Below are positions 1 through 6,993 of a stretch of DNA of 8,104 nt, piece by piece. Within the stretch, counting starts at the first letter, position 1, and each line of letters starts with the position of its first letter. Position numbers and translations under genes: made by a program. The stretch comes from Akkermansiaceae bacterium (GTDB lineage Bacteria; Verrucomicrobiota; Verrucomicrobiia; Verrucomicrobiales; Akkermansiaceae), in NCBI GenBank assembly GCA_903909905.1, contig CAIVXP010000341.1, positions 1 to 8,104 of the forward strand, read 5' to 3'. Below the pieces are notes generated by a model, which saw only the letters and a list, made by a program, of their open reading frames with translations, searched no databases and was not told the DNA's origin.

Positions 1-1244
1 CCGTGATCAAATGGCACAAGCAAGTCGGCGACAGCGTCGAAATCGGCGATGTGCTTGCCGAAATCGAGACCGACAAGGCCACGATGGAAATGGAGGCATT
101 CGACGATGGCACCATCACCAAAATCCTCGTCCCCGCAGGTGAAAAAGCCGTAATTGGTGGAGTCCTCGCCGTGCTTGATGGCGACTCGGCCGCTGCTCCA
201 AGTTCTGCCGCGCCTGGAACCACAAGCGCCGCTGCTACACCTAGCACCACACCTTCCCCTGCCAAAGCCGCGGTTCCCGCTGCGCCTGTTTCCAACGATG
301 GCAGTCGCATCAAAGCCTCTCCGCTTGCCCGCAAAATCGCCACCGAAAAAGGCGTCGACCTTCAAGGCCTCAGCGGATCTGGCCCTGCCGGCCGCATCGT
401 CAAAAACGATGTCGAAGCCGCTAGCTCGTCACCGAAAAAATCCGCCGATGCTAGCGCTGCCTCCGCCCTTGCTGCTGCAGTGAAATCAAAAGCCGCCGCA
501 CCGAGCGCACCAGCAGCTGCACCCGCTCAAGCAATCATTCCCGTGGCAAAAGACGGCGACGAACGCATCGAGCTGAGCTCCATGCGCAAAATCATCGCAT
601 CGCGCCTGCTCACCTCGAAGGTGACCATTCCGCACTTCTACCTTCATGTCGAAGCTGATGCCACACCGCTGATGACTCTACGCCAGCAGGTCAACGAACA
701 AGCAGAGAAAACCCACGGCAACAAATACTCGGTCAACGACTTCATCCTCAAAGCTGTCATCAATGCCGCTCAGACCGTTCCGGCAATCAACGCCTCATTT
801 GCCGGCGACCACATCGTGAAGTTCAAACACATCGGTCTCTCGGTGGCGATCGCAGTCGAGGATGGACTCGTGACACCCGTCATCAAACAAGCCGAATCCC
901 AATCGCTGCTCGCGATCTCCAAAGCCGTCAAAGACTTCGCCGTCCGCGCGAAAGACAAAAAGCTCAAGCCCGATGAATTCGACGGGGGCACGATCACCGT
1001 TTCGAACCTCGGCGCATGGGGCATCGAGTCCTTCGACGCTATCGTCAATCCACCGCAAGCAGCGATTCTCTCAGTCGGCGCCGCGATCGAAAAACCGGTC
1101 GTCAAAAATGGCCAGATCGTCCCTGGCCTGCGCATGAACCTCGGCCTCTCTGCCGACCACCGCGTGGTCGATGGTGCCGTGGCCGCACAGTTCCTCTCGG
1201 AAGTGAAGAAGCTCATCGAGCAGCCCGCAATGATGCTTCTTTGA
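1..1244 (+). CDS. pdhC: Pyruvate dehydrogenase complex E2, dihydrolipoamide acetyltransferase (5' end outside window)
   Basis: This is the acetyltransferase core of the pyruvate dehydrogenase complex. It takes the acetyl group from E1 on a swinging lipoyl arm and passes it to CoA in the cytoplasm. The reading frame enters the window already inside the lipoyl domain, so the first dozen or so residues are missing and the GTG at 3 is not the true start. Numbering from that GTG, the lipoyl domain covers about 1-60 with the lipoylated lysine K25 in ETDKATMEME. An Ala/Pro/Ser-rich linker follows, then the E1/E3 subunit-binding domain at about 102-140 (ASPLARKIA, GSGPAGRIVKNDV) and a second Ala/Pro linker. 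The catalytic domain covers about 187-413, with SNLGAWGIESF at 334-344 and the active-site motif HRVVDG (H386, D390). Only one lipoyl domain is visible. The full set of domains and linkers makes the family call secure. PDH rather than another 2-oxoacid complex is judged from the mitochondrial-type lipoyl and core motifs. The gene is also called aceF. Confidence 0.95.
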   Translation, partial: VIKWHKQVGDSVEIGDVLAEIETDKATMEMEAFDDGTITKILVPAGEKAVIGGVLAVLDGDSAAAPSSAAPGTTSAAATPSTTPSPAKAAVPAAPVSNDGSRIKASPLARKIATEKGVDLQGLSGSGPAGRIVKNDVEAASSSPKKSADASAASALAAAVKSKAAAPSAPAAAPAQAIIPVAKDGDERIELSSMRKIIASRLLTSKVTIPHFYLHVEADATPLMTLRQQVNEQAEKTHGNKYSVNDFILKAVINAAQTVPAINASFAGDHIVKFKHIGLSVAIAVEDGLVTPVIKQAESQSLLAISKAVKDFAVRAKDKKLKPDEFDGGTITVSNLGAWGIESFDAIVNPPQAAILSVGAAIEKPVVKNGQIVPGLRMNLGLSADHRVVDGAVAAQFLSEVKKLIEQPAMMLL

Positions 1245-1273
1245 TTTCGATCAGCACTCGTTGTTTCTAAAAT

Positions 1274-1305
1274 TAACCCCGTGAGGATCAAAACTCATGG
1301 GGTTA
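1274..1305 (+). terminator. Hairpin terminator of the pyruvate dehydrogenase E2 gene
   Basis: A 12-bp stem pairs 1274-1285 (TAACCCCGTGAG) with 1294-1305 (CTCATGGGGTTA), with one G-T pair and an 8-nt loop. It starts 29 nt after the E2 stop codon and is followed by a T-rich stretch (TTCTTTGCCTCTT). The T tract is interrupted, so termination efficiency is uncertain, but position and stem quality fit an intrinsic terminator. Confidence 0.7.
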
Positions 1306-1362
1306 TTCTTTGCCTCTTAGAAGAATCTATTTTTTGACTTTATAAGATCATCTTCTTAATCA

Positions 1363-1516
1363 TGTGAACAAGTGCTGAAAAGGGCTGTTCCCCCGCATTA
1401 CAGCAGGTGTTCCACGCGAATAACAAGATGTGGATTCAGATCCAAAGAAACAGCGGAATTTGAAATTGAAGCGTCAGCCGAATTTGATTTTCGCAAGAGA
1501 TCAACACTTGTTCACA
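1363..1516. repeat. Perfect 12-bp inverted repeat enclosing a possibly structured RNA
   Basis: TGTGAACAAGTG (1363-1374) is exactly complementary to CACTTGTTCACA (1505-1516). Inside it, TGAAAA (1376-1381) can pair with TTTTCG (1488-1493, ending in a T-G pair), GGCTG (1383-1387) with CAGCC (1475-1479), and TCCAC (1411-1415) with GTGGA (1430-1434). Together these could fold into an extended structure of about 154 nt closed by the 12-bp helix. The strand is unknown. The plus strand has TATAAG at 1341-1346 and a T5 run just after the right arm, at about 1530-1535. No known RNA family was recognised. The repeat is certain; its role as an RNA is inference. Confidence 0.4.
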
Positions 1517-1586
1517 ACCCGCTGACATCTTTTTGGAACAAAATTACATTCGCTCCATCGCTCTAACGATGGCCCTTATGACATAG

Positions 1587-1615
1587 AAAAAGACCGAGAT
1601 GTTTTTCCGGTCTTT
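1587..1615 (-). terminator. Intrinsic terminator of the S8 protease gene
   Basis: On the minus strand, AAAGACCG (1615-1608) pairs perfectly with CGGTCTTT (1596-1589) around an 11-nt loop. The right arm runs straight into further T residues (1588-1587), giving a T5 run. It begins 27 nt past the protease stop codon. A perfect 8-bp stem followed by a T tract in the right position is a classic Rho-independent terminator. Confidence 0.8.
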
Positions 1616-1642
1616 CGCTCGAGATTTGATCGCTTTTTTGGA

Positions 1643-2866
1643 TCAGCGTCTCTTTTTGCTAGGCGTCACCACAAAGTTTTTCGCCGCTGTCACGGCGCGA
1701 TTGGCATTCACGCGACCGCTACCGAAGTAGACATCTTTGCCAAGAGCGCCGATGTCATCGGAATTTTTGATCAACAAATCCACCAGTTGCACATTGGTGA
1801 GCGTCGAATTGGCGGCGGCCATGAGGGCGACCACGCCGGATGCCACTGGGCTGGAAAAGGATGTTCCGTTCCATGCGGAATATTGATCACTGCCATAGAC
1901 CGAAAGAATGTCGACTCCGGGGGCTGAGACATCGACATAGCTGCCGAAGTTCGACCAGGTTGGGCGAGTGTCTGATGCATTGGTCGCGGAGACAGCGACG
2001 ACATTGGTGCAAGCAGCCGGATAGAATGCGACATTGCTGCCGTTATTGCCAGCGGCAGCCACCAGCACGCATTGCTTGTTCCATGCGTAATTGACTGCAT
2101 CCTGAAGCGCGCGCGATGAAGAGGTGCCACCGAGGCTGAGGTTGATCACCTTCGCGCCACGATCGGCGGCGTAAATGATGCCATTGGCGATCGCGGAATA
2201 AGTGCCCGAGCCGTTGGCATCAAGAACGCGGACTGGAAGAATCGGGTTCGACCATGCGACGCCACAGACGCCGATTTGGTTATTCGATCCCGGAGAAAGT
2301 GTACCAGCAACACCGGTGCCGTGGCCATTTTCGTCGTTGGCGTCATTGTCATTTGCAACAAAATCGTAGCCAAGCAGCACCTTGCCCACGAGATCGGGAT
2401 GCGAGGCCCGTACACCCGAGTCAATCACCGCCACGATTTGGTTGGCAGAACCGGTGGTGGTGTCCCACGCGGTTGGTGCCTGGATTTTGGAAAGGTGCCA
2501 TTGCGAGCCCTGAAGGAAATATGGGTCGTTGCTGGTACCCAAGGCCTGCGCAATGAAGTCCGGCTCTACATACTCGATGTTGGCGTCGCGCTCGAGTTCG
2601 CCTTTCAGCAACGCGGCCGAGGCCTTTGGCGCACGAATCACACGGGCATTGATCCCGCGAATTTCCCCGCGCTGGGAGGCACCGCGTGCATTCAGTTTAC
2701 CCTTGAAATTCGCCTCACGCATCGTTGGCTTCATTTTGACGATGAGCCGGACTTCTCCGGTATCAACCTGCTGGGCAAAGGCTTGGGAACCCAGCGCGGC
2801 AAGCGCGGCCGCAAGCAGGAGGGACAAACCGCGGAACGATGAACTGGCAATCGATCGGTATTTCAT
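1643..2866 (-). CDS. Secreted subtilisin-like serine protease (peptidase family S8)
   Basis: This is an exported endopeptidase with the Asp-His-Ser catalytic triad. The 407-residue precursor starts at ATG 2866. A Sec signal peptide spans about 1-31 (basic MKYR, hydrophobic stretch, cleavage after AFA). A region resembling an inhibitor I9-type propeptide follows at about 37-105 (RLIVKMKP, then IEYVEPDF). The S8 catalytic domain covers about 120-395: D149 in VAVIDSG, H182 in GHGTGVAGT, oxyanion-hole N274 in AAGNNG and nucleophile S336 in GTSFSSPVASG. All key residues are present, so the enzyme should be active after autoprocessing. There are three cysteines (201, 266, 286). The protein ends in a short basic tail (SKKRR) with no sorting or anchoring domain, which suggests release into the periplasm or medium. 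It has its own candidate promoter and terminator and appears to be monocistronic. The substrate cannot be told from sequence. Confidence 0.93.
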   Translation of the reverse strand: MKYRSIASSSFRGLSLLLAAALAALGSQAFAQQVDTGEVRLIVKMKPTMREANFKGKLNARGASQRGEIRGINARVIRAPKASAALLKGELERDANIEYVEPDFIAQALGTSNDPYFLQGSQWHLSKIQAPTAWDTTTGSANQIVAVIDSGVRASHPDLVGKVLLGYDFVANDNDANDENGHGTGVAGTLSPGSNNQIGVCGVAWSNPILPVRVLDANGSGTYSAIANGIIYAADRGAKVINLSLGGTSSSRALQDAVNYAWNKQCVLVAAAGNNGSNVAFYPAACTNVVAVSATNASDTRPTWSNFGSYVDVSAPGVDILSVYGSDQYSAWNGTSFSSPVASGVVALMAAANSTLTNVQLVDLLIKNSDDIGALGKDVYFGSGRVNANRAVTAAKNFVVTPSKKRR

Positions 2867-2883
2867 GGGACGAGACTGATTTC

Positions 2884-2911
2884 ACCTTATCCCACATTTC
2901 AGTCCGCGCAA
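2884..2911 (-). promoter_or_regulatory. Candidate sigma70-type promoter of the S8 protease gene
   Basis: On the minus strand, TTGCGC (2911-2906) and TAAGGT (2889-2884) are separated by 16 nt. They lie 17 nt upstream of the protease start codon, so the predicted leader is only about ten nucleotides. Both boxes match the consensus partially, and no Shine-Dalgarno sequence is present in the leader. The call is made by eye. Confidence 0.35.
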
Positions 2912-2921
2912 GAAGACGCAT

Positions 2922-2954
2922 CGAATCGACCCGATTCGCGTGCACTATTTGCAC
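2922..2954 (-). terminator. Two adjacent hairpins downstream of rph, possible weak terminator
   Basis: Between the rph stop and the protease promoter are two small stem-loops: GTGCA/TGCAC (2940-2944 with 2950-2954, 5-nt loop) and CGAATCG/CGATTCG (2922-2928 with 2932-2938, 3-nt loop). They begin 17 nt past the rph stop. On the minus strand only a loose pyrimidine stretch (GTCTTCTT) follows, so this would be a weak intrinsic terminator at best. Confidence 0.3.
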
Positions 2955-2971
2955 TTCAGGCTCGCTCAAAC

Positions 2972-3751
2972 TCAACGCTTGAAAGCCGCCATCAGCGAGG
3001 AAAGGTCCGCCGGTGCGGCTTTGTCCGCAGTAAGAATCGCCGCCTTTTGTAGCGAAACAATTTCATCCACCCCCTTACGGCAAAGGTCGAGCATCGCGCT
3101 CATTTGATCGCCAGAAAAAACCGCTTCTTCGCCGCTGCCTTGGACTTCGACGAATTCCAGCGTTTCGGTCATCACGACATTGAAGTCGACCGTCGCACCC
3201 TTGTCCTCGACATAGTTGAGATCAAGCACCGGCGCACCTTCATGAATACCAGCGGAAACAGCCGCCACGAGCTTGCGGATCGGGAAGTCCTTGAGCTTGC
3301 CCGCATTCATCAGCTTGTTGAATGCGATCGCCATTGCAACGCAGCCACCAGTGATAGCTGCTGTACGTGTGCCACCATCGGCCTGCAAGACATCGCAATC
3401 GATCCAGATGGTCCGCTGGCCGACCTTTTTCAAGTCGACCACCGCGCGCAGCGAGCGGCCAATGAGGCGCTGGATCTCCGACGAGCGACCATCGAGCTTG
3501 CCACGTGAAATGTCGCGAGGTTTGCGCTCAAGCGTTGAATACGGGAGCATCGAGTATTCGGCGGTCAGCCACCCGCCTTCGACTTTCTGCGCGCGCATCC
3601 AGCGCGGCACATCGTCTTCGACGGTCGCCGTGCAAATCACACGGGTATCGCCAAATGAAACCAACACCGAGCCGGTGGCATGAGGCGCAACATGCGGAAT
3701 GAATGAAATCGGACGAAGTTGATCGGGTTGGCGGCCGTCGGGGCGTGACAT
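2972..3751 (-). CDS. rph: Ribonuclease PH
   Basis: RNase PH is a phosphate-dependent 3'-to-5' exoribonuclease that trims the 3' ends of tRNA precursors in the cytoplasm, releasing nucleoside diphosphates. It normally works as a ring-shaped hexamer. The 259-residue product carries the family signatures in order: RPDGRQPDQLRPI at 3-15, SVLVSFGDTRVICTATVE at 28-45, EYSMLPYST at 65-73, GRSSEIQRLIGRSLRA at 88-103 with the phosphate-site R89, DGGTRTAAITGG at 125-136 with R129, LDLNYVEDKGA at 176-186 and EVQGSGEEAVFS at 202-213. It is slightly longer than typical members (about 240 residues) because of an Ala-rich tail of about 20 residues. The ATG at 3751 puts the N-terminal RPDGR motif at the usual place. 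The gene starts 42 nt after the rpe stop and is probably cotranscribed with it. No Shine-Dalgarno sequence is seen. Confidence 0.97.
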   Translation of the reverse strand: MSRPDGRQPDQLRPISFIPHVAPHATGSVLVSFGDTRVICTATVEDDVPRWMRAQKVEGGWLTAEYSMLPYSTLERKPRDISRGKLDGRSSEIQRLIGRSLRAVVDLKKVGQRTIWIDCDVLQADGGTRTAAITGGCVAMAIAFNKLMNAGKLKDFPIRKLVAAVSAGIHEGAPVLDLNYVEDKGATVDFNVVMTETLEFVEVQGSGEEAVFSGDQMSAMLDLCRKGVDEIVSLQKAAILTADKAAPADLSSLMAAFKR

Positions 3752-3793
3752 GCCGCCAGTGAAGCGCAGCAGGACACTTGCGGCAAGTCCGCA

Positions 3794-4480
3794 TCAGGCC
3801 TCGCGGATCGCGCGGATCGCCGCCGCCATGTTGGGCGCGCGAAAAGTTGAGGATCCGGCAACCATCACATTTGCACCCGCCGCTGCGCAAGCCGCCGCGG
3901 TGACTGCATCGATGCCGCCATCGACCTCGATGTGAAAAGAATGACCTTCCGATGCGCGAAGCTCGGCAGCCATGGAAATTTTTTCCAATACCTCGGTCAT
4001 GAAGGCCTGACCTCCGAAGCCCGGTACCACGGTCATGCAGAGTAGTAGATCAATTTGATCGAAAAATGGTACGGCTCTCTCTATCGGTGTGTCGGGGTTG
4101 AGCGCGAGTCCGGCCTGCAGGCCTGCGTCACGGATTCTTTGCAAGGTTTTGCCAACATCGTGATCCGCTTCGACATGCACGGTGATGAGATCAGCCCCAG
4201 CATCAATGAATCTTTGCAGGTAATGATCCGGCCGCGAGATCATCAGATGCGTGTCGAGAAAGATTCCGTTAGATTCATTCACGGCCCGCACGATTGCCGG
4301 ACCAAAGGAAATATTATCGACGAAGTGGCCATCCATCACATCAAGGTGCAACCAATCGGCACCCGCCGTGGCCGCACGCGCAACCTCCTCGCCGATCCGC
4401 GAGAAATCCGCGGCAAGCAGCGAGGGAGCGATGATGCGTTGATGGAAATTTGTTTTCGGCACGCAGCCGATACGAACCAT
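3794..4480 (-). CDS. rpe: Ribulose-phosphate 3-epimerase
   Basis: This enzyme interconverts D-ribulose 5-phosphate and D-xylulose 5-phosphate in the pentose phosphate pathway (cytoplasmic, metal-dependent TIM barrel). From the ATG at 4480 the product is 228 residues with all family motifs: IAPSLLAADF at 17-26, HLDVMDGHFVDNISFGP at 45-61 with metal/catalytic H45 and D47, DTHLMI with H78, PGFGGQ at 153-158, VDGGI with D187, and the phosphate-binding AGSSTF at 208-213. The usual MSVNPGFGGQ segment reads MTVVPGFGGQ here. The start is uncertain. Family members usually begin only a few residues before IAPSLL, so the GTG at 4462 (giving MPKTNFHQR) is a realistic alternative. Neither start has a Shine-Dalgarno sequence. 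The gene follows the Hsp20-like gene by 28 nt and precedes rph by 42 nt, so all three are likely transcribed together. Confidence 0.97.
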   Translation of the reverse strand: MVRIGCVPKTNFHQRIIAPSLLAADFSRIGEEVARAATAGADWLHLDVMDGHFVDNISFGPAIVRAVNESNGIFLDTHLMISRPDHYLQRFIDAGADLITVHVEADHDVGKTLQRIRDAGLQAGLALNPDTPIERAVPFFDQIDLLLCMTVVPGFGGQAFMTEVLEKISMAAELRASEGHSFHIEVDGGIDAVTAAACAAAGANVMVAGSSTFRAPNMAAAIRAIREA

Positions 4481-4508
4481 TGATCGGCCCGCATGGCACG
4501 CAAAAAAC

Positions 4509-5507
4509 TTATTTGCCAGACGGTTTTCCCGAAGCGGGCTCGGTTTCTTTGTTTTTTGGAATGCGGATCAACACCATGCCTTTCTTGCGCTCGATCTCAA
4601 GGCGACCGGCATCTACCGGGCCTGGCAGGCTGATCGATTGGGAGTACTGGCTCATGTGGCGCATCATGGTTTTGCCATTCTCCATTTCACGGGCTTTCTC
4701 CGCGACAGCTTCGATCATCAGGCTCTGATCTTGCACGCTTACCTTGACCTGATCTGCGCTGCGCTCCGGAAGATAGGCGCGCACGGTGTAGCGCTCGTCA
4801 TCTTCCTGCAAATCATATGCCGAGTCGAAGGATGACTCATCAAACCAATGCCGGCCGCCTGAGTGATGTGGGGTTTCATCCGCGTATTCGTGAAGCATGT
4901 CGTCCATTTCACGGCCCATGCGGCGCATGTGTTCGAGCATTCGCACATCCCATGGATCGGTTGATGCGGGTAGTTCCTTTGTAGATGGTGCAGTCGCTTC
5001 CGGCATTGGTTTTTTCTCCGACGGAGTTTTTGAAATGCGAATGATCACGAGCCCCGAATCCGGTCGCTTTTCAACCTCTGGCTTCGCACCCGGTGTCACT
5101 TTTTCAAGCGTGATGTTCTGCTCGTAGGCGCCCAGCGTGCCGCTTGCGGGTGCGGTCACACGCAAGTCCCTGCCATCGGCGATGCCGACCTCGACGAGAT
5201 TGATGTCGCGTTCGGGCAAGTGCAGTCGCATGACATAGCTATCGCTTTGCTCACGCAAATCCATCGACGCGCCGGCAAGCTCCGAAACCTTGCGGCCGGG
5301 CATCGCATCCCTCATGCCGCTCCATGCGCGATGAAAATGCTGCGACATTTTTTCCTGCATCTGCTTCGAACGCTCCCGCATGCGTTCGGGCATGGTCGGC
5401 TCGTCCTGCGCCGCGCACGGCATCAGCGTCAGCCCAAGGATGGCGGCTGAAAAAATCATGCGAGAAGGCGAGTGTTTGTCACCTTGTTTGTAGTTTTGGT
5501 GCTTCAT
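4509..5507 (-). CDS. Exported protein with two tandem alpha-crystallin (Hsp20-like) domains
   Basis: This is probably an envelope-located small-heat-shock-type chaperone. The 332-residue product starts at ATG 5507; a TTG two codons upstream is less likely. A basic N-terminus is followed by a hydrophobic stretch (about 17-33, cleavage near PCAA|QDE) that reads as a Sec signal peptide. LMPC is not a proper lipobox because proline precedes the Cys. The mature part looks like a duplicated unit. A Met/Arg-rich helix (39-69) and an alpha-crystallin domain (about 82-160, ending GLVIIRISK) are followed by a second Met-rich helix (190-204), a His-rich spacer (HHSGGRH) and a second, more canonical domain (about 230-318, with SLPGPVDAGRLEIE and ending GMVLIRIPK). 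Classical Hsp20 proteins are cytosolic, about 150 residues, with one domain and no signal peptide. The fold call comes from the SLPxxVDAxxLE...GxVLIRIPK pattern. The chaperone function and a possible metal-binding role of the Met/His-rich parts are inference. It is the first gene of the probable operon with rpe and rph. Confidence 0.75.
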   Translation of the reverse strand: MKHQNYKQGDKHSPSRMIFSAAILGLTLMPCAAQDEPTMPERMRERSKQMQEKMSQHFHRAWSGMRDAMPGRKVSELAGASMDLREQSDSYVMRLHLPERDINLVEVGIADGRDLRVTAPASGTLGAYEQNITLEKVTPGAKPEVEKRPDSGLVIIRISKTPSEKKPMPEATAPSTKELPASTDPWDVRMLEHMRRMGREMDDMLHEYADETPHHSGGRHWFDESSFDSAYDLQEDDERYTVRAYLPERSADQVKVSVQDQSLMIEAVAEKAREMENGKTMMRHMSQYSQSISLPGPVDAGRLEIERKKGMVLIRIPKNKETEPASGKPSGK

Positions 5508-5670
5508 AATCAATTCACGGCGGGAATGTGATCCGACGCGTGACAGGAATTTCCATCAGCAAAAAATTTCGGCCATTGCGGGAATCACGCGATTCGTCCG
5601 CGTGCTTTTTGACAGCTACCCTCTGCGCAATCCGCGTGCATGGCCGGCTGAGATGTGCTAGCCTCCGCGC

Positions 5671-6186
5671 ATGATTGACGAAGCACCGATCATTGATCTC
5701 CACAGCGACGCCTATTTCATGGGTCAGGCGCTGCGTGAGGCGCACAAGGCCCGCGCGGCTGGCGAGGTGCCCGTCGGCGCGGTGGTCACCTATGAGGGGC
5801 GCATCATTGCCCGTGCATGGAATCAGGTCGAGACACTCAAGGACGCCACCGCGCATGCCGAGATGCTTGCGCTCACTGCCGCGCAGCAAAGCCTTGGCGA
5901 TTGGCGGCTGGAAAAGTGCGCGCTTTATGTGACCAAGGAGCCATGCCCGATGTGTGCCGGCGCGATTGTCCATTGCCGGCCCGAGCGTGTGGTTTTCGGC
6001 TGCCCCGATCCGAAGGCTGGTGCGGCTGGCGGCTGGATCAATCTGCTGGATTGCAACCCGCCGCTCAACCACCGCTGCGATGTGGTGTCGGGCATCATGG
6101 GCGGCGAGTGCCTCGACCTTTTGCAGGGATTTTTCCGCGAAGCGAGGGAGCGCAAAAAATCCGCAATCACGCCAATCGACGAGTGA
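5671..6186 (+). CDS. tadA: tRNA adenosine(34) deaminase TadA
   Basis: TadA deaminates adenosine to inosine at the wobble position of tRNA-Arg(ACG), allowing it to read CGN codons. It is a cytoplasmic zinc-dependent homodimer of the cytidine deaminase superfamily. The 171-residue product has EVPVGAVV at 32-39, the zinc ligand and proton-shuttle motif AHAE (H62, E64), the two cysteine ligands in PCPMC (C92, C95), N51 in AWNQV, and the downstream DPKAGAAGG (113-121) and LNHRCDVVSGI typical of TadA rather than of guanine or cytosine deaminases. The N-terminus is about ten residues longer than in many homologues, so the ATG at 5719 (MGQALREAH) is a possible alternative start. No Shine-Dalgarno sequence precedes 5671, while TAGCCT at 5659-5664 could be a -10 box giving an almost leaderless transcript. 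It is divergent from the Hsp20-like gene and 48 nt upstream of xth, probably as a pair. Confidence 0.95.
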   Translation: MIDEAPIIDLHSDAYFMGQALREAHKARAAGEVPVGAVVTYEGRIIARAWNQVETLKDATAHAEMLALTAAQQSLGDWRLEKCALYVTKEPCPMCAGAIVHCRPERVVFGCPDPKAGAAGGWINLLDCNPPLNHRCDVVSGIMGGECLDLLQGFFREARERKKSAITPIDE

Positions 6187-6234
6187 GGCAATGTCCGCTT
6201 GTCAAAGCGCGCCATCTTCGGAATCGTCGTGGGC

Positions 6235-6993
6235 ATGAGACTGTTGTCATGGAATGTGAACGGCATCCGCGCGGTGATCGGCAAGGGCTTTGGTGATTTT
6301 GTCGCGGCGGAAAGCCCCGACATTCTTTGCCTGCAGGAAACCAAAGCACGGCCCGAGCAAGTGCAACTCCCGCTGGAGCTTGCGGGTTATCATGATTTCT
6401 GGAATTCCGCGGAAAAACCCGGCTATTCCGGTGTCGCGGTGTTCACGCGCGAAAAACCGCTCGATGTGAAAATCGGCCTCGGCGTCGATCGTCATGATCG
6501 CGAAGGCCGCGTGTTGACGCTCGAATATGCGGACTTCATCCTCGTAAATGTGTACACGCCCAACGCGCAGGATGAGCTGCGCCGCATCGACTACCGCCTC
6601 GATTGGGACGAGGCATTTCGCGAGCACCTCGTGCGCGAGGCAAGCCGCAAGCCGGTGATTTTTTGCGGCGACCTGAATGTCGCTCATCACGAAATCGACC
6701 TCGCCCGCCCGAATGACAACCGCCGCAGCCCGGGATTTTCCGATGAGGAACGCCAAAGCTTCGGCAAGCTGCTCGACGCGGGATTTCGCGACACCTTCCG
6801 CCATCACCACCCGGAAAAAACCGCAGCCTATTCGTGGTGGTCGTACCGTGCCGGCGCACGTGAGCGCAATGTCGGGTGGCGCATTGATTATTTCGGCGTC
6901 TCCGATCCATTCATCGGCAATGTTACCAGCGCCGACATCCTGCCGCATGTACATGGCTCCGACCACTGCCCGGTCGGCATCACGCTGGGTTAA
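6235..6993 (+). CDS. xth: Exodeoxyribonuclease III / AP endonuclease
   Basis: This is a base-excision repair enzyme. It cleaves DNA 5' of abasic sites and removes 3'-blocking groups, with 3'-5' exonuclease activity and Mg2+ dependence. The 252-residue product has the ExoIII/APE1 motifs: LSWNVNGIRA at 4-13 with N7, LQETKA at 33-38 with metal ligand E35, NVYTPNA at 105-111 with Y107, GDLNVAHHEIDL at 145-156 with D146 and N148, RIDYF with D218, and GSDHCPV at 241-247 with the D243/H244 pair. The ATG at 6235 was chosen because MRLLSWNVNG is the standard N-terminus; an in-frame TTG at 6199 would add 12 unrelated residues. The length is normal. The ExoA/XthA branch cannot be separated securely by eye. 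It follows tadA by 48 nt on the same strand and probably shares its transcript. No Shine-Dalgarno sequence is seen. Confidence 0.96.
   Translation: MRLLSWNVNGIRAVIGKGFGDFVAAESPDILCLQETKARPEQVQLPLELAGYHDFWNSAEKPGYSGVAVFTREKPLDVKIGLGVDRHDREGRVLTLEYADFILVNVYTPNAQDELRRIDYRLDWDEAFREHLVREASRKPVIFCGDLNVAHHEIDLARPNDNRRSPGFSDEERQSFGKLLDAGFRDTFRHHHPEKTAAYSWWSYRAGARERNVGWRIDYFGVSDPFIGNVTSADILPHVHGSDHCPVGITLG

Larger units (their letters stand above)
1245..1642. other. Gene-free convergent intergenic region with a 12-bp inverted repeat
   Basis: This 398-nt stretch lies between the 3' ends of the E2 gene and the S8 protease gene. It carries one terminator for each. The middle part, about 1306-1586, is clearly more AT-rich than the genes; 1321-1380 is only about 27% GC by count. 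It contains a perfect 12-bp inverted repeat, TGTGAACAAGTG at 1363-1374 and its complement at 1505-1516, with smaller nested pairings inside. A 64-codon open frame at 1372-1566 has no recognisable protein features and runs through the repeat, so I do not call it a gene. Another small hairpin, CCATCG/CGATGG, lies at 1555-1572. Confidence 0.6.

Noticed and set aside
1372..1566. 64-codon plus-strand open frame in the E2/S8 intergenic region
   Set aside because: It has no protein features and no ribosome binding site, its composition is unlike the neighbouring genes, and it runs through the inverted repeat; more likely chance.
2276..2842. 188-codon plus-strand open frame opposite the S8 protease
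   Set aside because: Shadow of the subtilase gene, which has a signal peptide and a full catalytic triad; no domain is recognisable in the plus-strand frame.
3772..3790. Small hairpin (GGA..CTTG cgg CAAG TCC) between rpe and rph
   Set aside because: It has only 7 bp with a 2-nt bulge and no T tract; too weak to call a terminator or processing site.
5609..5614. Perfect TTGACA upstream of tadA
   Set aside because: No acceptable -10 box lies 15-19 nt downstream (the sequence there is GC-rich), and it is too far from the TAGCCT near the tadA start to work with it.
5515..6072. Long minus-strand open frame opposite tadA
   Set aside because: tadA on the other strand has every catalytic motif; the minus frame is a shadow favoured by high GC and shows no recognisable domain.
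6247..6966. 239-codon minus-strand open frame opposite xth
   Set aside because: It lies completely antisense to a clearly functional AP endonuclease; it is long because GC-rich codons rarely give stops in that frame.
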